Below, one piece after another: positions 27,312 through 38,396 of a DNA stretch of 43,747 nt. Every line of letters begins with the position of its first letter. Within the stretch, counting starts at the first letter, position 1. Position numbers and translations under genes: made by a program. The stretch covers positions 1 through 43,747 of the forward strand of contig JAOXSF010000190.1 in the NCBI GenBank assembly GCA_025800125.1. The letters run 5' to 3'. Below the pieces are notes generated by a model. That model worked only from the letters and a program-made list of their open reading frames with translations, was not told the origin of the DNA and searched no databases. The DNA is from Marinobacterium sp. (GTDB lineage Bacteria; Pseudomonadota; Gammaproteobacteria; Pseudomonadales; Balneatricaceae).

Positions 27312-28265
27312 TCAGCTATTCATAGCGTACAACAGGGCCAGGTAGCCAGCGTACCCTGCTGCCAGTATACCGCCTTCAATGCGGTTGATACGACGGGGAC
27401 GTTGTAACAGGGCAAAGCCAGCCAGTAGCAATGTAAACATCAGCATAATTGCGTAGTCACGTTGCAGGACAATTGTGTCCAGTGCAATGGTGGAAACAAA
27501 TCCTGGTATAGCCATAACGGCTGCAAGATTGAAAATATTGGAGCCAACAACCGCGCCAATAGCAATATCGTGGTGATTTTTCAGTGCGCTGGCGACAGAG
27601 GCTGCCAGTTCTGGCAAGCTGGTGCCGATGGCGACAATAGTAAGGCCGATAACCAGTTCGCTGACCCCCAGTGCAGTCGCAATTTCTGTTGCCCCCCATA
27701 CCAACATGCGAGAGCTGGCAATCAGTACGGCAAGCCCTGTTATCAGTGTCAGAATGGCTCTCGGGGTGCTCATCTGTGGCATTTCTGCGGCTTCTTCTGC
27801 AACGCTATCATCCCCTGCGTTGCGCTGAAAGCGGCGGAACAGATAGAGGCTTAACAGTAGCGCAGTGATCAGAATCAGGCTGTCAAGTAGTGCCAGCTTC
27901 AGATCCAGCAACAGTACCCCGGCTAGCAGAGTAACCACGATCAGCACCGGAATTTCCTGGCGCAGAACACCTGATTTGACGGGGAGTGGTGCAATAAGGG
28001 CTGTTATGCCTAGTACCATGGCGATATTGGCGATGTTGGAGCCCAGTGCGTTGCCGACAGCCAGATCGCCGGAATCACTGATAGCGGCCATTATTGAAAC
28101 CAGAATTTCTGGTGCAGAGGTGCCGAAAGATACGATAGTCAAACCGATCAGTAGAGGGGACATGCCAAAATTACGGGCGGTTGCCGCAGCACCGTTTACA
28201 AAGTGGTCGGCGCTCCAGACAAGTAATGTCAGGCCTGCGATCAGTGCCAGTATCGGATAAAGCAT
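27312..28265 (-). CDS. yrbG: Calcium/sodium antiporter (YrbG family)
   Basis: This is an inner-membrane cation/Ca2+ exchanger of the K+-dependent Na+/Ca2+ exchanger type. The 317-residue protein has about ten membrane helices arranged as two inverted repeats, each with an alpha motif: GLTIVSFGTSAPEILVS with GNALGSNIANI in the first, and GLTIVAIGTSLPELAASV with GAVVGSNIFNL in the second. A charged loop (about 148-165) separates the halves. It begins the kdsD-kdsC-lpt row and is divergent from mlaF, as in E. coli. Confidence 0.95.
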   Translation of the reverse strand: MLYPILALIAGLTLLVWSADHFVNGAAATARNFGMSPLLIGLTIVSFGTSAPEILVSIMAAISDSGDLAVGNALGSNIANIAMVLGITALIAPLPVKSGVLRQEIPVLIVVTLLAGVLLLDLKLALLDSLILITALLLSLYLFRRFQRNAGDDSVAEEAAEMPQMSTPRAILTLITGLAVLIASSRMLVWGATEIATALGVSELVIGLTIVAIGTSLPELAASVASALKNHHDIAIGAVVGSNIFNLAAVMAIPGFVSTIALDTIVLQRDYAIMLMFTLLLAGFALLQRPRRINRIEGGILAAGYAGYLALLYAMNS

Positions 28266-28459
28266 GATGGGTGGGTGTCCTCGAGTCAGGGTCGATTGTG
28301 CGGCAAAGCCGCTATTTAAACAGAATGTTCTGACGGGTCAATCATTGACATTGGTGGTTGGTTGTTGTGTTGATGTTTTGGTACGCGCCTCTTCCGGGTT
28401 TTCACATTTTCTTTACGGCGATAGCGATACAGCTATAACTATGCTTCTGATGGAGCATG

Positions 28460-28495
28460 ACTTATACATGGCGTGTTACTTATACGTGGCGTGTT
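28460..28495. repeat. 18-bp tandem duplication
   Basis: acttatacatggcgtgtt (28460-28477) is followed immediately by acttatacgtggcgtgtt (28478-28495), one mismatch in 18. It lies between the divergent yrbG and mlaF genes, about 110 bp upstream of the mla -10 element. Confidence 0.85.
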
Positions 28496-28579
28496 GCTTC
28501 ATATAGTAAACGATGCCTTGTTCACTTTATTGACAGCATATCGGCAATACACTGCAGTCGTGTGAGCAGGATACTGTGG

Positions 28580-28608
28580 TTCCTGTATGCGGGTGTAATT
28601 GCTATAAT
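28580..28608 (+). promoter_or_regulatory. Candidate promoter of the mla operon
   Basis: A consensus TATAAT (28603-28608) preceded by TG one base upstream forms an extended -10. A weak -35 (TTCCTG, 28580-28585) lies 17 bp upstream. Transcription would start near 28615, giving an mlaF leader of about 95 nt. No other comparable box is present in this spacer on the plus strand. Confidence 0.6.
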
Positions 28609-28708
28609 TCCGGCCTTTTGAGCCCGTCCGCCTGAATGGCACCGGAGGCTTCAAAGGCATATTGCCGAGGTTGCTGCAAAGCCATCGGTCTTATTATCTG
28701 TGTGCGAG

Positions 28709-29515
28709 ATGACTCAGCTGGACGACATAATTATTGATATACGTGGCCTGACTTTCTATCGCGGGGAGCGTGCAATTTTCCGCGATGTTGATATTCAGGT
28801 GCCGCGTGGCAGGGTAACTGCCATCATGGGGCCTTCCGGGACAGGAAAAACAACACTGCTTAAACTGATTGGCGGGCAGTTGAGGCCTGATGCTGGGGAG
28901 ATTTTGCTGGACGGTGAAAATATCCCGGCTCTGAGTCGGCGTGCATTGTTCCGTATCAGAGAGCGTATGGGCATGCTGTTCCAGAGCGGTGCACTATTTA
29001 CTGATATGAATGTGTATGAAAACGTGGCGTTCCCGTTGCGTGTACACACGAAGTTGCCAGAAGAGATGGTGCGCGATCTTGTGCTGATGAAATTACAGGC
29101 TGTGGGTTTGCGTGGCGCTCGTGATCTTATGCCCAGCGAGCTTTCTGGGGGAATGGCGCGGCGTGTTGCGCTGGCGCGGGCAATTGCACTGGACCCGGAT
29201 GTGCTGATGTATGATGAGCCCTTCACCGGACAAGACCCTATTGCCATGGGCGTGCTGGTTAACCTTATCAAGCGGCTGAACGAAGCGACCGGACATACCA
29301 GTATTATCGTTTCCCATGATATTCAGGAAACACTAAGCATTGCAGATTATATCTATCTCCTGGCTGATGGCAGTGTGATTGCCAGGGGGACGCCTGAGCA
29401 GCTATCAAAAGATAGCTCTGACCAGGTACAACAGTTTATGGAAGGGCTCCCGGATGGGCCAGTACCGTTCCATTTTCCAGCTGATGATTATCAGACTGAC
29501 CTGCTGGGGTACTGA
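28709..29515 (+). CDS. mlaF: Phospholipid transport ATPase MlaF
   Basis: MlaF is the ATPase of the MlaFEDB complex, which moves phospholipids between inner membrane and MlaC to keep outer-membrane lipid asymmetry. The 268-residue protein has Walker [13 protein letters not shown] (about 43-54), Q-loop in [11 protein letters not shown], signature [15 protein letters not shown], Walker [14 protein letters not shown] and His switch [15 protein letters not shown] 28709 is preferred; a GTG three codons earlier is possible. mlaE follows 2 bp after the stop. Confidence 0.97.
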   Translation: MTQLDDIIIDIRGLTFYRGERAIFRDVDIQVPRGRVTAIMGPSGTGKTTLLKLIGGQLRPDAGEILLDGENIPALSRRALFRIRERMGMLFQSGALFTDMNVYENVAFPLRVHTKLPEEMVRDLVLMKLQAVGLRGARDLMPSELSGGMARRVALARAIALDPDVLMYDEPFTGQDPIAMGVLVNLIKRLNEATGHTSIIVSHDIQETLSIADYIYLLADGSVIARGTPEQLSKDSSDQVQQFMEGLPDGPVPFHFPADDYQTDLLGY

Positions 29516-29517
29516 TC

Positions 29518-30300
29518 GTGATTGAACTGATTACTACAATAGGGCGCGGTGCCCTGGATCGAGTCGCATCATTTGGTCGTGCTGCTATTTTCTTGCTGCA
29601 ATCATTGCTGGCTCGTCCTGCGCCTATGCAGATGCTGCCGCTACTGGTAAGGCAGATTTACGTTGTCGGCGTACAGTCGCTGATTATTATTGTTGTTTCT
29701 GGTTTATTCATCGGTATGGTGCTGGGGCTTCAGGGCTACACTATTCTGGTTGATTATGGCTCTGAGCAGGCTGTTGGTCAGATGGTTGCACTAAGTCTGG
29801 TTCGAGAATTGGCACCAGTAGTCACCGCTTTGCTGTTTGCGGGCCGAGCAGGCTCTGCTTTGACCGCAGAAATTGGCCTGATGAAAGCAACAGAACAGCT
29901 GGCCAGTCTGGAGATGATTGGTGTTGACCCGCTGCGCCGTATTGTAGCGCCACGCTTCTGGGCGGGTTTCCTCTGTTTGCCCATTTTATCAGCGGTGTTT
30001 GCATTGGTTGGTATATATGGTGGCGCGCTGGTTGGCGTTGAATGGCTGGGTATTTATGAAGGGTCATTCTGGGCCAATATGCAGAATGCGGTCAGCTTTT
30101 ATGATGATGTTATCAACGGCTGTATCAAAGCGGTGGTGTTCGGGTTTGTTGTGACCTGGATTGCCGTATTTCAGGGTTATGACTGTGTGCCGACGTCGGA
30201 AGGTATCAGTCAGGCCACGACAAGAACCGTTGTCTATGCTTCGCTGGCTGTGCTGGGGTTGGATTTTGTGCTCACTGCACTGATGTTTGGAGATCTCTGA
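29518..30300 (+). CDS. mlaE: Phospholipid transport permease MlaE
   Basis: MlaE is the permease core of the Mla ABC transporter. The 260-residue protein has an amphipathic N-terminal interface helix and about five membrane helices. Conserved MlaE segments are visible: [59 protein letters not shown] (coupling region, EIG), and the C-terminal [20 protein letters not shown]. Start is GTG 29518, 2 bp after mlaF. mlaD follows after 3 bp. Confidence 0.97.
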   Translation: MIELITTIGRGALDRVASFGRAAIFLLQSLLARPAPMQMLPLLVRQIYVVGVQSLIIIVVSGLFIGMVLGLQGYTILVDYGSEQAVGQMVALSLVRELAPVVTALLFAGRAGSALTAEIGLMKATEQLASLEMIGVDPLRRIVAPRFWAGFLCLPILSAVFALVGIYGGALVGVEWLGIYEGSFWANMQNAVSFYDDVINGCIKAVVFGFVVTWIAVFQGYDCVPTSEGISQATTRTVVYASLAVLGLDFVLTALMFGDL

Positions 30301-30303
30301 GAT

Positions 30304-30762
30304 ATGCGTCTACGGATGATGGAGTTGAGTGTCGGTGCGTTCCTCATTGCGGGAATGCTGGCGCTGCTAATGCTGGCACTGAACGTCAGTGGATTGAGTC
30401 TGTCCGAATCAAAACAGAGCTATACGCTATATGCGCGTTTTGAAAATATTGGTGGCCTGACAGCACGTTCCAAGGTCACTATGTCCGGTGTATTGATTGG
30501 CCAGGTTACGCAGATCAGTCTGGATCCGGATCAACTGATGGCGCTGGTTGAAATGGAAATCAATAATGATGTGGATTTTCTGTCAGTGGACAGTTCGGCA
30601 AGCATTCTGACGGCAGGCCTGCTGGGGGAAAAATATATTGGAATTTCTCCGGGTGCTGATGACGAGATGTTGGCTGATGGCGATATCTTTGAGGATACGC
30701 AGTCGGCGCTGGTACTGGAAGAACTGATCGGCAAGTTCCTGTTCAACCAGGCGAGTGAATAA
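30304..30762 (+). CDS. mlaD: Outer-membrane asymmetry protein MlaD (MCE)
   Basis: MlaD is the inner-membrane-anchored MCE protein whose hexamer forms the lipid channel above MlaE. The 152-residue product has one N-terminal membrane helix (about 9-29) and a single MCE domain (about 38-120) with YARFENIGGLTARSKVTMSGVLIGQVTQI and LLGEKYIGISPGADDEML. The C-terminal hydrophobic segment that lines the pore is short (LVLEELIGKFLFNQ). Length is close to pseudomonad MlaD and shorter than in E. coli. Confidence 0.96.
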   Translation: MRLRMMELSVGAFLIAGMLALLMLALNVSGLSLSESKQSYTLYARFENIGGLTARSKVTMSGVLIGQVTQISLDPDQLMALVEMEINNDVDFLSVDSSASILTAGLLGEKYIGISPGADDEMLADGDIFEDTQSALVLEELIGKFLFNQASE

Positions 30763-30850
30763 TACGTGGGTTACTGGGTTTTTAGATCCTGCTCAGTGTG
30801 AGTAGCAGGGGAGCCTGTTGTGATCTGTATAGACATAAAGGGGTAATGCC

Positions 30851-31501
30851 ATGATGCAGGTTGTTAAGCGTATGTTTTTAACTCGCTGGCTGGTGATGAC
30901 AGCTGTGCTGTTCTGTTTTTCTTCTGTAGGGCAGGCGGGCTGGGATGAAGCAGCTGGTGCTGTTGATACGGCCACTCGTGACGTGCTCAAGGTTCTGGAT
31001 AATGAGGGTCTGAAAGAAGAGGCTCGCTTTGATGAGCTTCTTGGCGAAATTGATCAGGCACTGTCTCCTGTTGTGGATTTTGACTACATCGCACGCCGGG
31101 TGATGGGTAAATATTACCGCCGGGCGTCTGCGGATCAGCGTGAGCAGTTCAGTGATGTGTTCAAAACGACCTTGCTGAAAACCTATGCGCGCGCATTGCT
31201 CGGTTTCCAGATAGAAAGCTACCGTATAGTCAAGCCGGCTAAAGAAAGTCCGAAGCCAGAAAAGCAGGCTGTGTCTGTCGTGGTAAAATCAGCTAATGGC
31301 ACGGAATATACCGTGGTCTACTTCATGTTGAAACGTAACGATCGCTGGTCTTTGGTAAACGCTTCTATGGATGGCATCAACCTGCGACTAACGTTCAAAA
31401 ATCAGTTTGCCAACATGGCGCAGGAGCACAAAGGTAAAGTGGGCTCTGTAATTACTGCCTGGCGTAACAGTATTGATGGAAAGGTTGGGCAGGAAGGCTG
31501 A
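30851..31501 (+). CDS. mlaC: Periplasmic phospholipid-binding protein MlaC
   Basis: MlaC shuttles phospholipid between the MlaA-porin complex and MlaFEDB. The 216-residue precursor has a signal peptide (about 1-28, cleaved near GQA-GWDE) and the Ttg2/MlaC domain with FDYIARRVMGKYYRRASADQREQFSDVFKTTLLKTYARAL and a C-terminal WRNSIDGKVG. ATG 30851 is preferred, with AAGGGGTAA upstream. It is 88 bp after mlaD and overlaps mlaB by one base. Confidence 0.96.
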   Translation: MMQVVKRMFLTRWLVMTAVLFCFSSVGQAGWDEAAGAVDTATRDVLKVLDNEGLKEEARFDELLGEIDQALSPVVDFDYIARRVMGKYYRRASADQREQFSDVFKTTLLKTYARALLGFQIESYRIVKPAKESPKPEKQAVSVVVKSANGTEYTVVYFMLKRNDRWSLVNASMDGINLRLTFKNQFANMAQEHKGKVGSVITAWRNSIDGKVGQEG

Positions 31502-31827
31502 TGGAGCAGGCGCAGGTAAAGCGGCGTGATGATCATTGTCTTGAGGTCAGCGGTATGCTGACCTTTCGTACAGTAATGGCTGTTCGCACACGGCTGGAAG
31601 ATGCGCTGGCTGATGCCAAAGGGCCTCAACAGATTTGTCTTCGTGGTGTTATTCGCTCTGACAGTAGTGCATTGTCTTTGTGGCTCTGCTTGCAGCGTTG
31701 GGCAAGAGATCGTGAACTGCGGTTGGATGTTATTGATTTGCCTGATGAGTTGCGTGCGCTTGGTAGGCTGGCAGGTATGGATCGTAGCTGGGCGTACAGC
31801 CGTAAAACTGTGCTGTCCGAAAACTGA
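31501..31827 (+). CDS. mlaB: STAS domain protein MlaB
   Basis: MlaB is the cytoplasmic STAS protein that binds MlaF and is required for transporter assembly and ATPase activity. The 108-residue protein has the STAS pattern: an N-terminal strand (LEVSGMLTFRTVMAVRTRLEDAL), then ICLRGVIRSDSSALSLWLCL, where DSSALSL corresponds to the conserved DSAGL loop, and LDVIDLPDELRALGRLAGM. The ATG overlaps the mlaC stop (TGATGG). It closes the mla operon. Confidence 0.93.
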   Translation: MEQAQVKRRDDHCLEVSGMLTFRTVMAVRTRLEDALADAKGPQQICLRGVIRSDSSALSLWLCLQRWARDRELRLDVIDLPDELRALGRLAGMDRSWAYSRKTVLSEN

Positions 31828-32026
31828 CATCCTCACTGCTGACCACTGAAAGCCTTTTATCGGCAGGTCGGTTTGTTTCGCTCGTGTTGTTGGTTGCGTT
31901 TTGGTGGTTTATAACGGCGGCCTGCAATAGCATTGATATATAAGAATATCATTTTAATAGCACTATCGATTTGTGGTGCTATCGCTTTATGACAACAGTA
32001 ATTTATAAAAAACTATGGAGTCCAGC

Positions 32027-32269
32027 ATGGGTGCTGACGAAATCAAGCAGATTATTGAAAACGCTCTGGAAGGTTGTACAGCACATACCGCAGGTGAGGG
32101 CTGTGACTTCCAGGTGACTGTTGTGGGAGACGTTTTTGCCGGGCTTATGCCAGTAAAAAAACAGCAGCTGGTTTATCAGTGCCTGAATGAGCATATCCGT
32201 AGCGGTGCAATTCATGCGCTGACTATCAAAGCATATACGCCTGAGCAGTGGCAGGCTCTGCAGGGCTGA
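32027..32269 (+). CDS. ibaG: BolA family protein IbaG
   Basis: IbaG is a BolA-like protein thought to work with monothiol glutaredoxin in Fe-S cluster handling and acid/envelope stress. The 80-residue protein has the BolA pattern: IKQIIENALEGCTAHTAGEGCDFQVTVVGDVF, then PVKKQQLVYQCLNEHI and the terminal IHALTIKAYTPEQW. ATG 32027 is chosen because GGAG lies 6 nt upstream; an ATG four codons earlier is also in frame. It lies 27 bp before murA, the conserved pair. Confidence 0.94.
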   Translation: MGADEIKQIIENALEGCTAHTAGEGCDFQVTVVGDVFAGLMPVKKQQLVYQCLNEHIRSGAIHALTIKAYTPEQWQALQG

Positions 32270-32287
32270 TCCACTCGAGGTTTCTGA

Positions 32288-33559
<1,272 letters not shown>

Positions 33560-33579
33560 GTGAGTGAAAAAGATCTGTC

Positions 33580-34233
33580 ATGAAGCAGAATTTGACCATC
33601 GCGCTGTCGAAAGGGCGCATCCTTAAGGAAACACTGCCACTGCTGGCTGCAGCAGATATTGTACCGGCAGAGGATATTTACAGCAGTCGCAAACTGATCT
33701 TTGATACCAATCATGACAACATCAAGCTGGTGGTCATCCGCGCGACGGATGTGCCTACCTACGTTGAGTATGGTGGTGCTGATATGGGGATCGCCGGCAA
33801 GGATGTACTGCTGGAACATGGTGGTCAGGGGCTCTATGAACCACTGGATCTGGAAATTTCAAAATGTAAACTGATGGTTGCCCGTATGACCGCAGCTACG
33901 CCGGTCAGTGGTCGTATGAAGGTGGCATCCAAGTTCGTCAATGTTACCCGTGACTACTTTGCCCGTCAGGGTAAGCAGGTTGATATCATCAAACTGTATG
34001 GCGCAATGGAGCTGGCGCCGATTATGGGGTTGGCGGACTGCATTGTTGATATTGTTGATACTGGTAATACCTTGCGTGCTAACGGTCTGGAACCAACCGA
34101 GCATATCGCTGATATCAGCTCCCGTCTGGTAGTTGGACAGGCGTCACTGAAAATGAAACATCGACAAATTCAGCCAATACTTGATGCGCTGGCTACGGCC
34201 ATTGCTGAGCGCAGGGAGGAAGCGGCTTTATGA
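33580..34233 (+). CDS. hisG: ATP phosphoribosyltransferase, short form HisG
   Basis: HisG joins ATP and PRPP in the first step of histidine synthesis. At 217 residues this is the short form, which lacks the C-terminal regulatory domain and needs HisZ; no hisZ is present in the window. Motifs: [55 protein letters not shown]-like ([22 protein letters not shown], the PRPP loop). It follows murA by 20 bp and overlaps hisD by 4 bp (ATGA). Confidence 0.97.
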   Translation: MKQNLTIALSKGRILKETLPLLAAADIVPAEDIYSSRKLIFDTNHDNIKLVVIRATDVPTYVEYGGADMGIAGKDVLLEHGGQGLYEPLDLEISKCKLMVARMTAATPVSGRMKVASKFVNVTRDYFARQGKQVDIIKLYGAMELAPIMGLADCIVDIVDTGNTLRANGLEPTEHIADISSRLVVGQASLKMKHRQIQPILDALATAIAERREEAAL

Positions 34234-35540
34234 GTATAATTCGCAGGATGAATACCCGAGATGCTGGTTTTTCACAGCAGCTTGATACGCTGCTGGCTTG
34301 GGAATCAGTATCTGATGGCAAGGTTAACCAGATTGTTGATGACATTCTGGTGCGGGTAAAAGCTGAAGGCGATTCGGCGGTGGTGGAGTATACCAATCGC
34401 TTTGATCGCATGTCGGTCAGCAGTATGGCTGAACTGGAAATGAGTCGTGAGCGTCTGGAGCAGGCGTTGGCTGGTTTGCCTGATGATCAGCGTCAGGCGC
34501 TGGAAGTTGCGGCGCGGCGTGTGAGAACTTATCACGAGCAGCAGAAAAGTGAGTCCTGGCAGTACACTGAAGCGGATGGCACCATGCTGGGTCAGCAGGT
34601 GACACCGATGGACCGGGTCGGTCTTTATGTGCCAGGTGGCAAGGCTGCTTACCCTTCTTCAGTATTGATGAATGCCATGCCTGCCAAAGTGGCTGGTGTT
34701 GATGAAATCATCATGGTAGTGCCGACACCTGATGGCGACGTAAACGAGCTGGTGCTGGCGGCAGCAGCGCTGGCTGGTGTTGATCGTGTATTCTGTATTG
34801 GCGGTGCTCAGGCGGTTGCGGCACTGGCATACGGTACAGAAACGGTACCGAAGGTCGACAAGATTGTGGGCCCCGGTAATATCTTTGTTGCCACGGCCAA
34901 GCGTGCCGTATTTGGTGCGGTTGGCATTGATATGATTGCTGGCCCTTCTGAGATTCTGGTGGTTTGTGATGGCCAGACCAACCCGGACTGGGTGGCGATG
35001 GATCTGTTCTCTCAGGCGGAACATGATGAAGATGCACAGTCGATTTTGTTATGTCCTGATGCGGATTATATTGCCCAGGTTGAGGCCAGTATCGAAAAAT
35101 TGCTGCCAACCATGGAGCGTAAGGACATTATTGAAGTTTCCTTGCGTGAGCGTGGTGCGCTGATTCAGGTAGCTGATATGGCTGAAGCCGTTGATATGAC
35201 TAACCGCATTGCGCCTGAGCATCTGGAATTATCTGTAGCAGATCCGCAGGTATTGCTTCCGCATATTCGTCATGCTGGCGCCATCTTTATGGGGCGCTAT
35301 ACAGCTGAAGCGCTGGGTGACTATTGTGCGGGCCCAAATCATGTTCTGCCAACGTCGGGCACTGCGCGCTTTTCTTCGCCGTTGGGTGTATATGACTTCC
35401 AGAAGCGCTCATCGTTGATCTTCTTCTCGGCAGATGGTGCGTCTGAAATGGGGCAGGTAGCTTCAGTGCTGGCGCGTGGTGAAAGTCTGACTGCACACGC
35501 CCGTTCCGCTGAATATCGCATCAAATCGTCTGAAGTCTGA
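34230..35540 (+). CDS. hisD: Histidinol dehydrogenase HisD
   Basis: HisD oxidises histidinol twice with NAD+ to histidine and is a Zn enzyme. The 436-residue protein carries [56 protein letters not shown] and [14 protein letters not shown] (Zn ligands Gln/His), plus the C-terminal [20 protein letters not shown] with a catalytic His. It is translationally coupled to hisG. The usual hisC neighbour is not present downstream. Confidence 0.98.
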   Translation: MSIIRRMNTRDAGFSQQLDTLLAWESVSDGKVNQIVDDILVRVKAEGDSAVVEYTNRFDRMSVSSMAELEMSRERLEQALAGLPDDQRQALEVAARRVRTYHEQQKSESWQYTEADGTMLGQQVTPMDRVGLYVPGGKAAYPSSVLMNAMPAKVAGVDEIIMVVPTPDGDVNELVLAAAALAGVDRVFCIGGAQAVAALAYGTETVPKVDKIVGPGNIFVATAKRAVFGAVGIDMIAGPSEILVVCDGQTNPDWVAMDLFSQAEHDEDAQSILLCPDADYIAQVEASIEKLLPTMERKDIIEVSLRERGALIQVADMAEAVDMTNRIAPEHLELSVADPQVLLPHIRHAGAIFMGRYTAEALGDYCAGPNHVLPTSGTARFSSPLGVYDFQKRSSLIFFSADGASEMGQVASVLARGESLTAHARSAEYRIKSSEV

Positions 35541-35635
35541 GTACTTCAGCGGCCCAGTGAGTCCTTTTTATCGGATTGCAGGCCGTTTTTGAGCGTTTAT
35601 TATTCGACCGTTTATGAACAGGAGCAAGTAATCGG

Positions 35636-35893
35636 ATGAAATACACTGAAGACGATATTCGTCGCCTGAGCTGGCAGTCCCGTCGGGGTATGCTGGAGCT
35701 GGATGTTCTGTTTGTGCCATTTATGGAAGAGGCGTTTCGTGATCTGTCAGAAGATGATCAGGAGCGTTTCGTTAATCTGTTGGCAGAAGAAGATCAGGAC
35801 CTGTTTGTCTGGCTGATGCAGCGTGGTGAGCCCCATGATGAGAACCACAAGCGCATAGTAAAAATCATACTGGATCGTGTTCAGCCCGATTGA
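35636..35893 (+). CDS. sdhE: FAD assembly factor SdhE
   Basis: SdhE helps attach FAD covalently to succinate dehydrogenase/fumarate reductase flavoproteins. The 85-residue acidic protein has the essential SRRGMLELDV (RGxxE motif, about residues 16-25), LSEDDQERFVNLLAEEDQDLFVWLM and a C-terminal helix. An AGGAG lies 11 nt before the ATG. It overlaps the next gene, ygfX, by 17 bp, the usual SdhE-YgfX pairing. Confidence 0.96.
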   Translation: MKYTEDDIRRLSWQSRRGMLELDVLFVPFMEEAFRDLSEDDQERFVNLLAEEDQDLFVWLMQRGEPHDENHKRIVKIILDRVQPD

Positions 35894-36317
35894 AGTTCGC
35901 TTTTCCCCTTCCAGGCTGGGGCGGCGGTGGCTATGGCTGCTGACTGCTCTGGCGTTGGTGGCAATAAGCTTTACATCGTTGCCGCTCTTTACCCGCTCTG
36001 TGCTGGCGTTATGTGCGCTGGTTGTTTCTCTACTGGTTTCTGTGAGTATCCCGTTTGATTCTTTGCGTTGGAACCCGCGTCAGGGCAGGGTGCAGGTCGG
36101 TTGTGCTGGCCGCTGGTTCAGAGTTGAGTGTGTGTCGTCAATATTGATAACCCCGCAGGTGTTATTCTTTCGTCTTGACTTGAGTGAGCGCTATCTTTCC
36201 ATTCCCGTAACAGTATGGCGTGATGCGTTATCTGAAAGCGATTTCAGACGGTTAACGGTAGCATTGCGCTTTGCTCGTCCACCTCAGCTTGAAAAAATAC
36301 AGTCGAACGTAGAATAA
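35877..36317 (+). CDS. YgfX-family small membrane protein
   Basis: YgfX (also named CptA) is an inner-membrane protein encoded next to SdhE; a proposed toxin activity towards MreB/FtsZ has been reported but is debated. The 146-residue product has two adjacent membrane helices (about 18-38 and 40-58) after a short basic N-terminus with FSPSRL, then a beta-rich cytoplasmic tail. The GTG start lies within the last codons of sdhE. A hairpin follows at 36329. The family is called from neighbourhood and topology, since sequence conservation is weak. Confidence 0.75.
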   Translation: MFSPIEVRFSPSRLGRRWLWLLTALALVAISFTSLPLFTRSVLALCALVVSLLVSVSIPFDSLRWNPRQGRVQVGCAGRWFRVECVSSILITPQVLFFRLDLSERYLSIPVTVWRDALSESDFRRLTVALRFARPPQLEKIQSNVE

Positions 36318-36328
36318 CCCGGCCATTT

Positions 36329-36353
36329 CCCGCACTGGAAGTGCGGGGTTTCT
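36329..36353 (+). terminator. Hairpin between ygfX and nadB
   Basis: CCCGCACT and AGTGCGGG form an 8-bp stem with a 3-nt loop, followed by GTTTCT. It lies 11 bp after the ygfX stop and 30 bp before the convergent nadB stop. The T-run is short, so efficiency is uncertain. Confidence 0.6.
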
Positions 36354-36376
36354 GAGTTGAATTCGCGGTTGCCTGA

Positions 36377-38002
36377 TCAGTTACGTGGCCAGCTATAATT
36401 GACCGGTGTCAGAATTGAGTCGCGCAATTCCGGGCTTAGTTCCGGATAGTCCAGAGTGTAATGCAGCCCACGGCTTTCCTGCCGTAGCATGGCTGAGCGG
36501 ATGATCAAGTCAGCAACCAGGGCCAGGTTGCGTAATTCCAGCAGATCACGGCTTATGCGGTAATTACTGTAGTATTCAGTGATTTCATGTTGCAGCATTT
36601 CAGCTCTATGGCGGGCTCGCTGCAAGCGTTTACTGCTACGCACGATGCCGACATAATCCCACATGAATCGGCGGAGTTCGTCCCAGTTGTGTGAGATAAT
36701 GACATCTTCATCAGAATCTGTGACCAGTGATTCATCCCATACGGGGATCTCTGGTAATGCTGGTGTGGTTTGCTGTGCCTGAATATCCGCCGCTGCGGCA
36801 CGGGCGTAGACAACGCATTCCAGGAGCGAGTTGCTGGCCAGTCGATTGGCACCGTGCAGGCCGGTAAAAGCAGTTTCGCCTATGGCGTACAGGCCGTCTA
36901 TGTCGGTGCGGCCATGCTGGTCGCTGACGACGCCACCACAGGTGTAGTGCGCGGCAGGAACTACCGGAATGGGCTCGCGTGTAATGTCGATGCCATAGCT
37001 CAGGCATTTACGGTGGATAGTGGGAAAGTGATTCTGAATAAAGTCGGCTGACTTGTGAGAGATGTCCAGATAAACACAGTCACATCCCAGCCGTTTCATC
37101 TCATGGTCGATTGCGCGCGCAACGATGTCGCGTGGTGCTAATTCGCCGCGTTCGTCAAAGCGTTTCATGAACTCTTCACCATCAGGCAGACGAAGTTTGC
37201 CTCCTTCTCCGCGTACAGCTTCGGTAATCAGGAATGACTTGGCTTGTGGATGGTAAAGGCAGGTTGGGTGGAACTGATTGAACTCCATATTAGCGACTCG
37301 ACACCCGGCGCGCCAGGCCATGGCAATGCCATCGCCACTGGCTCCGTCGCGGTTGCTGGTATACAGGTAGGCCTTGGATGCACCTCCGGTTGCCAGTGCG
37401 ACATTGGCTGCGCGGAATACTTCGACGTGGCCGCTGGTTATATTCAGCACATAAGCGCCGACACAGCGATTACCGGGCAGGCGCAGTTTGTCACGGGTAA
37501 TCAGATCAACAGCGACGTGGTGTTCATACAGGTCGATATCAGGGTGAGAGCGGGCCCGTTCAATAAGGGTGGACTGGATTGCTTTGCCAGTCGCATCAGC
37601 TGCATGGATGATGCGCCGTTGGGAGTGACCCCCTTCTTTGGTCAGGTGATAGCCGTCGCGCTCGTTTTGGTGTGTGTTGTGGTCGCTATCACGGGTGAAG
37701 GGTACGCCTTGCTCTATCAGCCACTCAATTGCACTGCGTCCTTCACTGACCGTAAAGCGTACGGCATCCTCGTGGCTGAGTGCAGCACCAGCAGTCATAG
37801 TATCTGTAACATGTGCGTCAATGCTGTCCTGCTCATCCAGTACGGCTGCGACTCCTCCCTGGGCTAGCCAGGTGGAGCCTGCGTGCAGTTCGCCTTTGCT
37901 CAGTACTGCAACCCGCTGCTGGTCTGCCAGCTGCAAGGCCAGAGTCAGACCGGCAGAGCCGGAACCGATAATCAGAACGTCATGGGTATGTGTACGGCTC
38001 AT
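36377..38002 (-). CDS. nadB: L-aspartate oxidase NadB
   Basis: NadB oxidises L-aspartate to iminoaspartate with FAD in de novo NAD synthesis. The 541-residue protein has the Rossmann start [20 protein letters not shown], the family segment [49 protein letters not shown], the catalytic Arg in [11 protein letters not shown], and HYTCGGV. ATG 38002 has AAGGA 5 nt upstream; a longer frame (29 codons) upstream lacks homology. It is divergent from rpoE and convergent with ygfX. Confidence 0.97.
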   Translation of the reverse strand: MSRTHTHDVLIIGSGSAGLTLALQLADQQRVAVLSKGELHAGSTWLAQGGVAAVLDEQDSIDAHVTDTMTAGAALSHEDAVRFTVSEGRSAIEWLIEQGVPFTRDSDHNTHQNERDGYHLTKEGGHSQRRIIHAADATGKAIQSTLIERARSHPDIDLYEHHVAVDLITRDKLRLPGNRCVGAYVLNITSGHVEVFRAANVALATGGASKAYLYTSNRDGASGDGIAMAWRAGCRVANMEFNQFHPTCLYHPQAKSFLITEAVRGEGGKLRLPDGEEFMKRFDERGELAPRDIVARAIDHEMKRLGCDCVYLDISHKSADFIQNHFPTIHRKCLSYGIDITREPIPVVPAAHYTCGGVVSDQHGRTDIDGLYAIGETAFTGLHGANRLASNSLLECVVYARAAAADIQAQQTTPALPEIPVWDESLVTDSDEDVIISHNWDELRRFMWDYVGIVRSSKRLQRARHRAEMLQHEITEYYSNYRISRDLLELRNLALVADLIIRSAMLRQESRGLHYTLDYPELSPELRDSILTPVNYSWPRN

Positions 38003-38396
38003 ACTGTTCCTTAATGAGACTGAAAATATTGCTGGGCTTCTGGTTGAGTATGTTATTGACGCAGGCCCGATGATGGGCTGTATGCGCACGCATTATGCCG
38101 GGCACTATGCGTTCATGAAAAGATCATTTCTGCATTTCTGAAACGCAATGGGAACTTTATTTCAAAGTGCTGTCTTAGAGTGTAGTTCGTGACACTCCTG
38201 CCCCGGTTATAAATGTACCTGAAGGTGTGCTTGTGTTGCTTATGTAGCTGTTGATGGTGTTGAAAGATCTTGAGCGTATTTTTCATTGACACTTCCGGTT
38301 GCAAAGCGTGTGCAGCAGTTGAATACTTTCAGGGTGCCCCGTCTGGTCTGTTATATGGACGGTTCCCAATAGCCGGGTTAGTTATAAGGATGCAGA
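38003..38396. other. Divergent nadB/rpoE intergenic region
   Basis: No credible gene in 394 bp. It holds a sigma-E-like promoter for rpoE (38152-38177), so the rpoE leader would be about 210 nt. A TTGACG at 38056-38061 lacks a good -10. No operator or riboswitch could be recognised. Confidence 0.65.
38152..38177 (+). promoter_or_regulatory. Candidate sigma-E (AlgU) autoregulatory promoter
   Basis: GAACTT (38152-38157), 15 bp, then TCTTA (38173-38177) approaches the RpoE/AlgU consensus GAACTT-N16-17-TCTGA; spacing is one base short and the -10 has one mismatch. RpoE-type sigma genes commonly have such a promoter. It lies 220 bp upstream of the rpoE start. Confidence 0.5.

Larger units (their letters stand above)
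28266..28708. other. Divergent yrbG/mlaF intergenic region
   Basis: No credible gene lies in these 443 bp; a short plus-strand open frame at 28264-28506 has no Shine-Dalgarno and a composition unlike the neighbours. The region contains an 18-bp tandem duplication (28460-28495, acttatac[a/g]tggcgtgtt) and an extended -10 element for mla (28600-28608). Confidence 0.7.

Noticed and set aside
28264-28506. Plus-strand frame of 80 codons between yrbG and mlaF
   Set aside because: No Shine-Dalgarno, crosses a tandem duplication, cysteine-rich composition unlike neighbours; treated as non-coding.
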